Source: Dysidea avara (lineage: Eukaryota > Porifera > Demospongiae > Dictyoceratida > Dysideidae). Taken from it: 64,000 nucleotides of DNA. Numbering within the stretch: the first letter of the stretch is position 1; each line of letters starts with the position of its first letter. A model generated the notes under the pieces. It saw only the letters and a program-made list of their open reading frames with translations. It ran no database searches and was not told where the DNA came from. The stretch covers positions 1,848,001 through 1,912,000 of the forward strand of contig NC_089274.1 in the NCBI RefSeq assembly GCF_963678975.1. Direction: 5' to 3'. This document shows positions 39,641 through 52,100 of this stretch, piece after piece. The translations under genes were made by a program, and so were the position numbers.

Positions 39641-40640
39641 CTAGAACTTAACATATCAGACAGTAGCATTCCTGCTTATGGAGCGAAATCATTAGCAGGA
39701 GGTTTGCAAAAGAACACCGTTACTCAAATTGGATGTGTCAAATCAATGAACTTCTGATAGTGGAGTATTAGCCATTCTCAAAGCAGCCACAACGCTGGTT
39801 ATGCTTAATGTTTCAAATAATGGTATTACTGCAGAAGGAACACAGTGGATAGCACAAACTTTACAGGTAAACAATAGGTTAGCAGAAAATGACTTGTCTG
39901 CTAATGAGCCAGTAATGACCAGTGAATTTATTAGAACCAATTTAACACTGATTGAGTTCAACATGAGTTCTAATTGTATAACTGATAAGGGAATAGTATG
40001 GCTTACTGACACCTTGTGTACAAACAATACACTTTAAAAACTTGATATCTCATGGAACAATTTACTTGATGGAGCAGTGGCAGTTGGTGTCATCTCAAAA
40101 CAAATGCAACACTGATAGAACTTAACATATCACATAATGAAATCACTAGTATGGGAGCAAAGTGGATTGCAACAACTTTACAAATAAACAAAATAGTAAG
40201 AAAACTTGACATATCAGGAAACCAATTGTTCAATGATGGAGTAGCAACCATCATGAATTGCCTCAGAAATAATACAATATTGTTAGAACTGAACTTGTCA
40301 ATGAATACTGTTACCACTATAGGTGTAAAATCAATTGCAAACATTTTGCAAGTAAATACCATGCACACTGCAGAAACTTGACATTTCGTGGAATGAGCTG
40401 TCTGATGGTGGAGTTGTGGCTATTATTGATAGCTTCAAAAGCAATACAACATTAGCAGAGCTTAACATATCTAGTAATTATATTACCTCTGAGGGAATGA
40501 AACAAATCACAACAACCTTTCAGGAAAGCTCTGGGCTGCAAATTCTGGACCTGTCTTATATCAAACTATCTTTTTGTGATGTAAGTAAATATCTTGCAAG
40601 GAATATAACAGAAATTAGAGTGTGCATATATTTTTATTGA
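39641..40640 (+). pseudogene. Decayed leucine-rich-repeat gene (RNase-inhibitor/NLR type)
   Basis: Alternating LRR units of about 28 residues of the type LxxLDIS-x-N-x-L-x-D-x-G are visible. Examples are LNVSNNGITAEGTQWIAQTL, LDISGNQLFNDGVATI, LNLSMNTVTTIGVKSIANIL and LNISSNYITSEGMKQI. The same reading passes through three frames, with frame breaks near 39735, 40095 and 40370 and a TAA at 40035-40037. The breaks fall inside LRR units, not at splice signals, so this is a pseudogene remnant. Such LRRs end NLR-type immune receptors in many invertebrates; no NACHT or other effector domain is seen here. Confidence 0.75.
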
Positions 40641-42489
40641 ACAGTTTCATCAGTGTGTTGTATACATTGACATTGTTTGCCATGCAAGTGCTGCGAGTTT
40701 AAATAATCAATCACTCACTCACTATTCATATTCTAGCTGTATATTCCTATAGCTGGTTATATGCTCCTGACACATGCACACAAGTAAGAGCTACTTGATT
40801 GTGTTCATGCAACTATTAAGTGGTGTGCCGATTTCTTTTCACATTATATTATCAAAATAGAATGATATTGTTACTAAATCATTAGGCTGTTGATATTAAG
40901 GGTGTATATAAATTGTTTACTTTGACTGATTCGTTGAGGTAACTGATACATATGATCAGTATATATTTTCACAGCAAGTAAATAATGACAATTATTTGTA
41001 TCCATGTGAATTTTAAAGGAAAATAAATCAAAAAAAAATCATGAATGAACAAAGCAAAAAATCACCATAGATTGATAAAAGTTTCAGATGATAACATGGA
41101 GAGAATGGATAAGGCGATAATGGGGTCAGCGCAGTATAGTCTCAGAGGATATGTACATGTATTCTGGAGCTTTATCACAGTGTACAACAGTTGATCATAA
41201 GCAGCTGCCCCATATTAATGTTGATGAGCAAGTATAAGCTGAAAAGCTATCCATCTGTCTGTCTACATTCCTTTTGGATCAGTCAGATTATCTCGTTAAA
41301 CACAGCAGTTTTTGTGCCACATGAAGCACTTATAATCTGGCTTTACCAAGTTTAAAGGATTTCTAACTGCCATCATTTGTCCTTTATAGCGTGTCAAATG
41401 CAAGGGTGTATAGAGCAAAACTCACTGGAACTTTTTTTTGTGTAAACTGCATGGTGAACCGCAAGTGAACACTCAAGCTGTTTACCATACACGTAATACT
41501 TGTAACATCATATGTAGGCATGGGGGATTTGCCTAATATGTATGCCAATTAAGCCTGAGGGCTGCGGGCATATATATCAGGCAAATCCCAAGTGCCCATG
41601 TTACAGTTAATATGTAACACTTCCGTTTCAGGATAATTGCCTGTGTTGGATATAAACAATCATCCATGCTGATACGAGTGTAACCAGTGGATTTGTTTTA
41701 TATGTATGCCTGAAAGATTTGATTATGGCTAGGCAACATGTAATGTAGCTATATTTGCTATAATGAACGGAAAAGTCCTAAGGATATCATAAAAAAAAAA
41801 GTTAAGTTTGTATTTGAAATGTCGTTGTGGTCCATATTAGAAAACGTTCTGAAATGCTTGTGAATGCACTATAAACTCATGTTTTCCATCTCATAGGATA
41901 CTGAAACACTTTCATCTGAGTGCTTCTTGTGGCAAGACTCCAATTGTTCATGACAATAGTCATGTGAGCATTAATTTATTCCCATAATCAACTTCAGTCT
42001 GAGCTATTATAAACAAACAGGGCAGTACCACTATACCTGCTTTGATGAAAGTAGCTTGCTCTTTTGAAATGCAACCACTTTCCCGGGATACATCTCAATG
42101 TACACCAGTGTACATTTAGTTGTCTCCCTATGAAGAGGTAAACATGGCAAATGTGTATATCCTCTGGAATTCCTTTGATCTGAGGTGTGAAAGCTACACA
42201 TGCTTTATAAGCAAGTTTTACAGTTCTACTAACTGTATATGTTGCATAGCTTGGTGTTTAGAGCAAGTACCTTCTAATCTGGGTCCAATTCCTCAGTCAA
42301 CAGTAGTGCTTGGCTACTGACAATTTGAATAAAATTATGCATCCACCCAGATCGTTGGAATCTTCTACTTAGAGATTTACAATCTGGACTACCCACACAT
42401 GATACTCCATTAGGGCAAGAATGCTGAGAGGGCCTGGTTAGACAAGTATCTATAGCGACAAACATATTAGTATATACATAATCCCTTAT

Positions 42490-42965
42490 AGTTACTGCCC
42501 TCAGATAGTACACCTATAGCTAGCTGGTAGCCATGTGCACGTGGTTTTGCAAGTCACTGCAACTATTATTACACTGATACAAAATACATATACCAGCATA
42601 GTTAATTAGCAATCCAAGTACAAATTAGCATTAGTATTAATGCCTATCTTAATTACAATTGTTTGAATCTTGATCATTGATCTTTGGAATTACTATTATC
42701 ATTCTTCTCTGCTGGATCCAGTTAATCAAAGAACACTTATATCTTGTTCCTCACGTTACCAACAGTTTTAGTTCCCTTCTTCCTAACACTTGCTGCTGTC
42801 ATCACAGCAGACACACTTCTTCAGATAATTATTTCAAAGAATAGCTGGGAGTAAAAACCATTAAACATAATTTCCCATACAAAAATGGCAAGGTTGTACA
42901 TAGTTGTAACAATACAATTATAACAAGTTTGTTACCAATTTACAGTTCTATAAGTACCAGTAACG
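42490..42965 (-). pseudogene. Decayed duplicate of an FTSJ3 exon and its intron flanks
   Basis: The minus strand at 42700-42840 matches the FTSJ3 exon at 57719-57875: [12 protein letters not shown] is intact, but stops and shifts occur on both sides. The flank 'ttattacactgatacaaaa' matches 57223-57245, and 'acatagttgt' matches the other side. The segment 'ccctcagatagtac' at 42497 also matches 55204, so the copied block includes intron and repeat DNA. It lies 3' of the functional gene and is not spliced-out retrocopy DNA, because intron sequence is included. Confidence 0.75.
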
Positions 42966-43004
42966 TTGTTGTTAGCTAGCTATTATAGTTTGACTATTGA
43001 TCAC

Positions 43005-43345
43005 TAGGCCTGCGTCAAATATGCAGATAATAAATAGCATAATAGGCTGGAGTGCTATGCCAGCATATTATGTTGATATTTCAAACTGTGGAGCATAATC
43101 CATTGATACTTTCTAATACAGCAGTCAGTGGTAGCTTATACTGTCTAATAGAACAGTCACTTTGTAGTGAAATACTCTAATAGAACATTCACTGATTATA
43201 ATGTTCCAAGATATGGTAAGAAATTTTGTTAACCTAGGAGCATAATGGGAACTATTTTTTTAAATTTTGGGTAATTCCTGAAAGCATTAATTATTTTGAG
43301 CATAATTATTTGACTCCTTTTCTACTTATATATAGGCCTATTAGC
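43005..43345. mobile_element. MITE related to 24470-24926 (TAGGCCTGCG ends)
   Basis: The left end (TAGGCCTGCGTC) and right end (ATAGGCCTA) are inverted. The inside has ATTATGC-type blocks and three copies of the CTAATAGAACAGTCA-type motif. Confidence 0.55.
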
Positions 43346-44730
43346 TCAGTAGGCACTGGAGTACACAGTGATATCCCCCAGCAAAATAGATGAAGCTTTT
43401 GATGATAATCTATACATATACCCATGAAGTGCATGCACAGAAATATGCAACTGCAGTCTATTACACCAGTTACACAACAGTGCACACATGACAAAATTGG
43501 ACTCTCTCTACATTGGCATATACACAACAAGATCTTCATCACCTACACATTGGTGTCAAGTAGCAATTTGTTGTACATAATTATAGGCTACCACAGGATT
43601 GATTTGATTTATTTACCTCCTTGTAATGTTCTTCCTTACAGGAGAGAGAAAAACACATACTACAGCAAAACAAGCATACAAAACTACAAGCATGCAATAG
43701 CCATTCATACAACAAAACAGCTAACTAAAGTTTATCCAACAAATTTAATAGATCTAGACATTGCAGAATTGTCTATAACCATGACCACTTATACAATTGC
43801 TGAAAGAGGAAGGAATGTTATTCCACATTAACCAAAAAAAACCTTGGGAGAAAGAAAGACATGCACACATGCATTGACAGATTTGCATAGTTAAAGTACA
43901 CTATAAATCCAGAAACTAAGCTAGCTACTAGTGGTTCTTAAAAGAGTAGCATTGGAGTTAAAAGCATATGCTGTGGTGCTATATTGCAACAAGAAAACTT
44001 GAAAGGATATTGCTCATGCAAACCAGCTATAATAGTTTAGATATTGATTTCTATAGTGAGGCTAATACAATTAATACAAGACCAGTCATATAGCTACAGG
44101 CCACTCCAAATAAATTCTCTGTTTCCCATCCACCGCCTGCATCTGGTTACTGTCAGCCCTAAATATTCCATTATTCCATATTCTTTCATTATTTTACAGT
44201 TATTCTTAAGTTTGCATACTGACAGGCTCAGTAAAAGCCATCTCAGCTCATGTGTCATCAGTGGTATCAAATCGGCACAAAATTCATCTTTTTGCACTTA
44301 AAAGGGAAGGAACAAGCTTAAACATGCTTTTATGCAGCTTTTTATGGTTGTGCCAGGCAAATAATGGCTTGAAAAGCTGCCAATCTTATAATGAAATAAT
44401 GGAAATGGACCGCCCACCCTCATGCAAGTATACCTGAGTCCAGGACAGGAATTTCAAGCGCAGTGAGAATTTTACTGCATATCCAGCATTTCTATTGTGA
44501 AGTCTTGTGGTTTAGGTTTCCATGGTGATGAATGGTAATACCATTAAAGTGGTGTCAGCCTACCACAATTGTCTAAATAGTACTGAAAACAACCTTAATA
44601 GTATAATTATTTTAATCAATGCATGCATGTGGTGGGTAAAATTACAGAACTTTGCGAATACACAAACAACCAATGAAATGTGCTAGACTTGAAACAAAAA
44701 CCAAACTGTTTCTATCTATAACAAGTACAC

Positions 44731-45605
44731 AATTTTCAACTTGAGTAGGGACCATAGCACATCGATAAAAAGTACTGAAACAAGCTGGAGTAGTGCATGA
44801 TAGTAAAACAACAAGAAGTCCCAACTGTGCACAAGATACTATAATGATCACGCGAGCAGTAGGGATATAACACTTACTATGATTTAATATCATGCACTAC
44901 ACCAACTTGTTTCAATACTTTTTATCGATGTGCTATGGTCTCTACTTTAGTTGAAAATTCCAATTTTTTGTGTACTCGTATAACATGTTTTGTAAAAAAA
45001 ATTATGACTGGTGAACCCACGCATACTGCATCAAACTGTGCACCCCAGCTACCAATTATTGTCTGAAAAGTGAAGTATCCATTATGCTTCATTGTCAGCT
45101 ATCTTCAACCTGTTACACAGCATCACAAATCAAGAACTGTTTGAAAAGCACCTCTGCAATCAACTGCAAAGTAGCCACTATGAAAAATACAGCTGATTTC
45201 CATTACAAAGGGAAGCCATGCACCACACACTATTGCTAAATCAACACCTTTCACTGTCAGCAAAGATGAATGGGACTGGTAAGTCTATGAAGAATGCACT
45301 GTGTACTGCGGTATGCCAAAAAAAAACTCTTGGGCCGAAGTGACATTGAACACTGAAAAAATCAAGCCTGTAGCCTTAGCTACGATATCAAGTTACGCTT
45401 TTCTGAAGGCAGTAGAAAATTCCATTTAACAATTTCAAAAAAAAAAAAAACATTCTGTAGGAACTTGTTGAGTGAAGGCTTGTTTGGGCTTAGTTTCTAA
45501 CCAATACTGCCTCATCATTGTTAGGGAATATCGAGGCTGGTTTTTGGGTGATGTTTTTCATGGGCCACGCTTACACCTTTGTGGTCCCTATTATACTGTA
45601 GATAA
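44731..45605 (-). repeat. Composite dispersed repeat (palindromic MITE plus 0.6-kb body), copy 1
   Basis: 44731-44960 is a palindrome: TAGGGACCATAGCACATCGA, then AAAAGTACTGAAACAAGCTGG, with the inverted copy at the other side. From about 45000 a body follows whose reverse complement matches 56165-56790. The same pair, in the same order, occurs at 56165-57080 and, truncated, at 61430-61990. Confidence 0.8.
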
Positions 45606-46120
45606 AAATTGTAGCAATCTATTAATTAGAAGCATTTAGGCGGATCACACTGAAGGCACTTTTGGGCTTTTGTGAAGCAGGATTTTTTGGGTGATAATTT
45701 TGGCCAGAAAAATGCAAACCTCCATGATCCCTAACATACAACTACCATACTGTATGATAAACTTATTGGGTATGGTCTGGCATTCAGAAACATCAATAAT
45801 CTAAATTCAGCAGCTAGGCCCTGAATATTGAGAAGGAAAGGATCTAGTTTGTTTTGCATTTGGACAATAAAAAATATAGATCACATCTATGGATACCCCC
45901 ATATGCATGACAACCATCAGTCAGCAGTGTATAGAGCTGTGCCATTTGTGAGTTACCAGTACATGCATGCACTAGCATGGTTTGAGATGTACTATATATA
46001 TTCTAACTAATGTATGGAATTTGACACTCATTGCTTTTACTGGATGATACACGTACCATTTTGTCGTTGATATTTTGTAAACAAGTAAGACAAATTAGCT
46101 ATATAGAATTAAGACAAAAA

Positions 46121-49100
46121 TTAACGCTTGTTTTTTCTTTTACCAGACCTATGCTTGACATTTCTAGAGTCTTTTTTCATTCTTGGATCAACAACTTTGA
46201 AACGTCCGCTTACTCCAGCTGGTCGACTTACTCTTTTCCCTACTCCTTTCTTGGCAACCACATATTGTACTTCTCTTGACTGTTTACTATTCTGTTTACT
46301 CTTCTGGTAAAGTCTCTTTAGCTGCTGCATCTTCTCACCATCAAGAGCATCTGGTGTGTCCATTATCCCTTGTACTTTCTTCTTCATCTTCTCTAACCTC
46401 TTCATACTTCTTTGTTTCTTTCTGGCCTTTGCTTCAGCAATCTTCTTTATGGGTCTGGCATTAATCTCTTTCAGTCTTTCTTTAAATTCTCTCACCATCT
46501 CTTTGGTAACAGGTACTTGCTTTTGATAGTGTTTCACTTCATCTTGAACAAACCAGTCAGGTAAATTATCATCATTATTTGTCCATCTATTGTAACCACT
46601 TTCAATCAGATCTTCTCTGCTCTTTTTTGATTTCTTCAGTAGAGCTCCGAGTGCCAGTCCTTCTGGGTCCAGTTCTCTAAGTCGTTTGGATGGTTGCTCA
46701 ACTGGCACAACCTCAAATGTGTCTCCTTTACCACCAACTTCTTTCTTGCCTGTTGATATAGCACTAGATCCCTTGATAGTAGAGTGGTTGATTGTGTCAG
46801 AGTCAGTGTCACTGCTACTGTCATCACTATCATCAACTGTAGTGTGTTCTGTGGATGATGTTTGCTGGTCACTTGTCTTGCTGCTGTGTTGTTTCATCTT
46901 CATCATCTCCACTTCAGCATCTTGGTCATCCTCTATTCCAGCAAATACTGACTTCTCAAACCACACTTGTGCATGACTTGGCTTCTTCTGATCATCATTA
47001 AGGGATACAACCAAGGGATTATCACCAGTCGGTGATGGGCTTTGATCTACAGTCACTGAATCATCATCCTCTTTTTCATCAGATGATACTGCTGAGTCAG
47101 CACTCTGTTCTTCCAAGTCTACAAAAATACTATAACATTAATAGCATTTTAAAAATACATACAGACCTTCTTGTGGACTATCCTCATCACTGAGCCCCTC
47201 CCCCATTATCTCAGCATCCTCCAACACATCCAAGTGTTGCTTGTTCTTGATAGTTCGTAACTGGAATAGTTCCATGTCATGTCCATCTGCCATCTCCCCT
47301 GGACGATGAGTCTGCAATTTCTTTGCTATTTTCTCCTTTAGTTTCATCTTTTCCTTATGCTTCTTTCTTCTTTGCCTGCAATTTAATGATGACACATAAA
47401 CACACATAAATTTCAAGTGGCTGCAATGTAATCTGCCTATGGCTATAAATATATAACTGTCGATGTGCACACATAAATAGATTATGAGATATGCAATTTT
47501 AAACACTTCAATCCAAGAAGGCAAAAAACTACAAGTTGGAATTTTCACCATGAATGTAGCCCACCATTGTATTCAATGGAGGTTAGAGATCTGCAATACA
47601 TATTGATACAGCAATAATTATATTCATACAGCAAATAAGTATCACAATACAACACTGTATTAGAAAATATCACTATATAATTGTCAGTGATTGTTCTATT
47701 ACTGTAACAGTGATCTCTTTCTTAGAAAGATACCATATGGAAAAGCCTCTGCCACGTTATGAGAAGCCATACAAATATATGTGTGTCTAAGTGTAGGTTA
47801 GAGACCTAGCACAAGGATCTTTGTGGATTTTATAAAAACCAAGCGAAGCAAGGTTTTCAAAATCCACAAAGATCCAAGGGAATGGTTTCTAACCAAGAGT
47901 TAATAATATATATATATTTAGATATATATTACAAACTCTTGCTCTAACCGACTTAGAAAATGTATGCATTTTATATGGGCATATAGGTGGAGTCATTGTA
48001 GGACTGGGTTATGTTGTTCTGAAATCATCACACACTGTTAAAATAATTGTGGAAGACTGAACATGCTTTTGTCGAAGTATGAAGCCCGCACTGCTTTCTT
48101 TCACAAGTTCACAATCCTTGGAGCAACTTGGATCTGACACAGCTCAGAAATGGCAGTGATCAATAAGGTCAACCCAGGTTAGCAGTAGCCAGTGCTCAAA
48201 GCAGTGTAAAGAACACGTGTGTCAAAGAAGTAGCTTGTGTGGATTTATATGATGAGAACGATTTGTCACAAATTGTGTCTTCAGTGGCACCACAGTGCTA
48301 CGCGCCTCTAAAATCTATGGTAGTACAAAGAACAGCCGGCACGGTTTCGAATATGGACCCCACCCACATTACACGTAGCATAAAATAACGTTTCTACAAG
48401 GAAGCTTACCCATTTAGGTCTTTAGTATTGTTCAATAGAAGATGAAAACAGCCTTAAAACACTTTAGAAACTGATGAACACTAAACAGAATTTTCCGTGA
48501 TATTTCTGGACTTCTCCGTTCATGTAACAAATGTATATACTACATTAGATTCCATAATCAAATTGTTTTAGGCATGCCTATAAAATGAATAGAGTGGTTA
48601 ACCACTTGTTGGTCTCGGCGAGTGGTCACCCTTTGCAGGCTATCAGCCTGAATATGCTTGGAGGGAGCATTTCAAATCAATGATTGAAAGTGAGATTTGT
48701 GATGTGTGAGGTCTTTCTGTTAGCAGGTCTCTAACCATTTTTAAGAACCTGCTAGCAGGTCTATTAGTGGATTTTAAAGACCTCATTATCCTCCAAAGAT
48801 CAAAGCATACTATGCACACCATTTTCTAAGTACTGGTATAGGTCTTCTGAAAACTGTACCACTGGGATAAATTAAACAATCTGCTGTACCAGCCATCTTG
48901 ACAACTCATCAAAATGTAATCTGGACAAGCGGCACTTGCATTAAAATGTCTGTGGTGGCTAATTGTCTGGGTAGTGTAATATAGGCTACACCTGTATCAG
49001 TTTATCAAAGAGGATGGTTTCCAAGGTTTCCATGGTTTTCATGTCCTGTTTTCTATAGCAAGAGTGTAGGTAGATCATTAAGAGATGTGGTCACCATGCT

Positions 49101-52100
49101 CCGTTATTTACAGAAATGGCGGTCTGTCCTGATTCCTGAGGGGTGTGCTACTCTTTCCTACAGACAGTTAGCTATAGTAGAGTAAGTATTGGCTAAGCAT
49201 AACCAAGCCCAAAATGCGTTCAGAGCAACCCCAACAGGTTTCTATGAAATTAAAAAAATATTCTATTTCATTGAATTTTCTACTAACTGACTAACTGATA
49301 TCTTCAGCCAAGCATAACTACTTGACAATGCATAAGGCTACTGGCTTGATTTTGTCACTGTTCATCCTGAAACGTGCCTTTTTGCCAACTGCAGCACTTC
49401 AATATAGAGGTATACCAATAATCAGATCGGCTACAATATCGGCCACCGATATGATATTTTTTTACCAATATTGATATCGGCACAGAACAGCAGGATGACC
49501 GATATTGCAACCAATATTTATACAGTAGCAATAGTTTGTACATAAATGGATTATGCATTGGTTTTCTACGTCATCTATGTGGCTCTGGCTTATGAAGGTT
49601 ATGCATGGGGCATTCCGCGTCACGTGAAAATTACGACTTGGTGCGTGAAACATATGGAAACCATTTTGAGTGGAGTGGAGTGTCAGTTATGGTGAAGAAT
49701 TGTTGCGCAGTGGGTTGCACTAAGGTGTATCAGAAGGGTAGCGGGATTTCATTCTATCGATTTCCAACAAATCCAGATCAAAAATGAAGATGGATAGCTG
49801 CTGTCAGGAGGGAGAACTGGATGCCAACAAAGAACTCTTGGATATGTAGTCAACATTTCGTGATGGGAAAGAAAAGTAATAATTCATTGGCACCAAACTA
49901 CATTCTGTCTACCTTTCAACATGTAAGTAGTCCAGTAAAGCACAGACTTGAGACCGAAATGAGTCAGTTCGAAAAGAGACAGGCTAAGAAGAGAAGGCGG
50001 ACTGCTGCTCGTAATGCTACTGCTACTCGCCGTACTGTTAGTGTTGTTAATGTGGCTGATGCTGAGTCATCTTACACAAGTGAGACCTGCACTGATGAAG
50101 ACACTGTGACTGGCATGTTATCAGTAAGTCCTGAGGAGGTGCCTGAACAAACTGATTCTGATTCTGGTGATGAAATGCTGCTTGCCATCATCGCACGCCT
50201 TTTTCAAGTTGAAGCTGAGTTATCCAGTACAAGAGAGGAACTAGCAAAAACCTCAAATGAATTGTCGCAGGTAAAATCAGAGCTGCAAACAACAAATGAC
50301 CAGCTAGCTGAAGCACAGGCAGAATTAGCTGAAGAGAAAAAGGTGAATGCTCAATTACAGTCTGAAAACTCTAAACTAGTTGTCAGTGAGCAGATACTGA
50401 GTGAAGATAACAAAATGGTCAAATATTACACAGGGCTGCCATCATATGATCTGTTAAAAGCCATCTATGGGCTTGTGATTGCTGACATACCAACTGGCCT
50501 TTTTTCAGGTTGTTCATGCAGCCCATTCCAACAGTTTTTGATAGTGCTGATGAAACTCCACTTAAACCTAGGAGACCAAGATATGGCCTACAGGTTTGGT
50601 ATCCATCAGTCAACAATATCGAGATATTTTAACAAGTGGCTTGATATTTTATATCACAAATTATCTGTGTTTGTGAGCTGGCCCGAACGAGAGGAACTGT
50701 TAAGGACAACGCCTGTTGATTTCAGAAAAGATTTTGGGAAGTGTGCCATTATAATTGATTGTTTTGAAATCTTCATAGAAAGACCAACATCACTTATGGC
50801 CAGAGCACAGACTTGGTCCAACTACAAGAAACATAACATTGTAAAAATTTTTGATTGGCATAACCCCTCAAGGAACAGTTGGCTTTATTTCAAAAGGGTG
50901 GGGTGGACAAGCATCAGATGTGCACATTACTGAACATTCTGGCTTGTTGCATCACCTTTTGCCAGGTGATGTTGTCTTAACTGATAGAGGCTTTAACATT
51001 CAAGAAGCAGCTGGTATGTATTGTGCTGAGGTCAAGATTCCTCCTTTCACCAAGGGAAAAAAAGTAGCTTAGTAAGATGGCGGTTAACACTGCACGCAGA
51101 TTATCTAGCTTACAGATCCATGTGGAACGTGTCATAGGTATGGTCAGACAGAAATATACAATTCTTCAATCAACCCTTCCCATAAACATGATAATGTGTG
51201 GAGGAGATTCAGAGGTTTCTGCTGTAAACAAAATGGTAACTGTTGCATGCGCATTGTGTAACCATTGTGACTTTGTTATTCCGTTTGACTGAATATTAAA
51301 CAGTGTTATTGTGTATGAGCACCAAATTGCTATAATATACTATATTTATAGTGTACACATTTTTTTCAATTAAATAGTTGCATATTTAGCACTCACAATA
51401 ATTACAGTACTGTATACTAACAACAATCTGGACAAAACCAATCACCTGAAGGTAATTGTTCCACTGTAAGGTTTAAACAAGACAAGTGAAACCATTGAAT
51501 TGAACAGTTATCATTGTCATAACCAACCATCTTATCGTCTCTATATTGTTGGCAATAACACCATAGACCATCTTGTGAAGTGTTCAGATCATCATCTTGT
51601 GAAGTGTTCAGATCGTCATCTTGTGAACTGTGCACGCATAAGTCGTCTTCAACAGTCTCCAGATCTTCCTGGTTGTCTTCCGCCATTGAGGAGTTATAAC
51701 TGTAACCAGCTGTTGTATCATCTCCCACCACTAAGGATATACTGCTACCAGGAAAATCACCAGTTCCGTCATCTGAAGTAAAGTCGTCCATGTTGTCATT
51801 AGTTGCATGGCTATCACAAGCTACACTCGTGATCAAAGGTTGAGAATCTGCAGTGGAGCTACTAGTAGCATCATCTAAACCACTTGGAGAATCAGAAGGC
51901 TTTGTAAGGTATTTCCCAACTAATTCTGGAAGAATACAGCATTTGACAAAGGTGGGTATTCTATCAAGAGCAGCTGAAATACAATCTCTGTCCAGGGAAA
52001 TTCTTTGTATTATGATGCTGTCTTCTCTCCAGACTAAAAAATCACAGTAGTCAGCATTACTCAACTTCATTTGCAACTGCACTTGGTAATAGTAAGCATG

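Larger units (their letters stand above)
40641..46120. other. Long intergenic region, repeats and relics only
   Basis: No intact gene is recognised. It holds a short inverted repeat (41517-41600, GGATTTGCCT / AGGCAAATCC), the FTSJ3 exon relic (42700-42840), a MITE (43005-43345) and a composite repeat (44731-45605). The 135-codon open frame at 43424-43831 shows no motif and no codon signature. Confidence 0.6.

Noticed and set aside
43424-43831. 135-codon plus-strand open frame
   Set aside because: No recognisable motif, no codon pattern and no splice context; AT-rich intergenic DNA.
49059-49181. Exon-like plus-strand segment ([13 protein letters not shown]..., [15 protein letters not shown]) with AG and GTAAGT borders
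   Set aside because: No family recognised, no partner exons, and the donor falls at the edge of a composite-repeat body; chance or an unknown relic is as likely as a gene.
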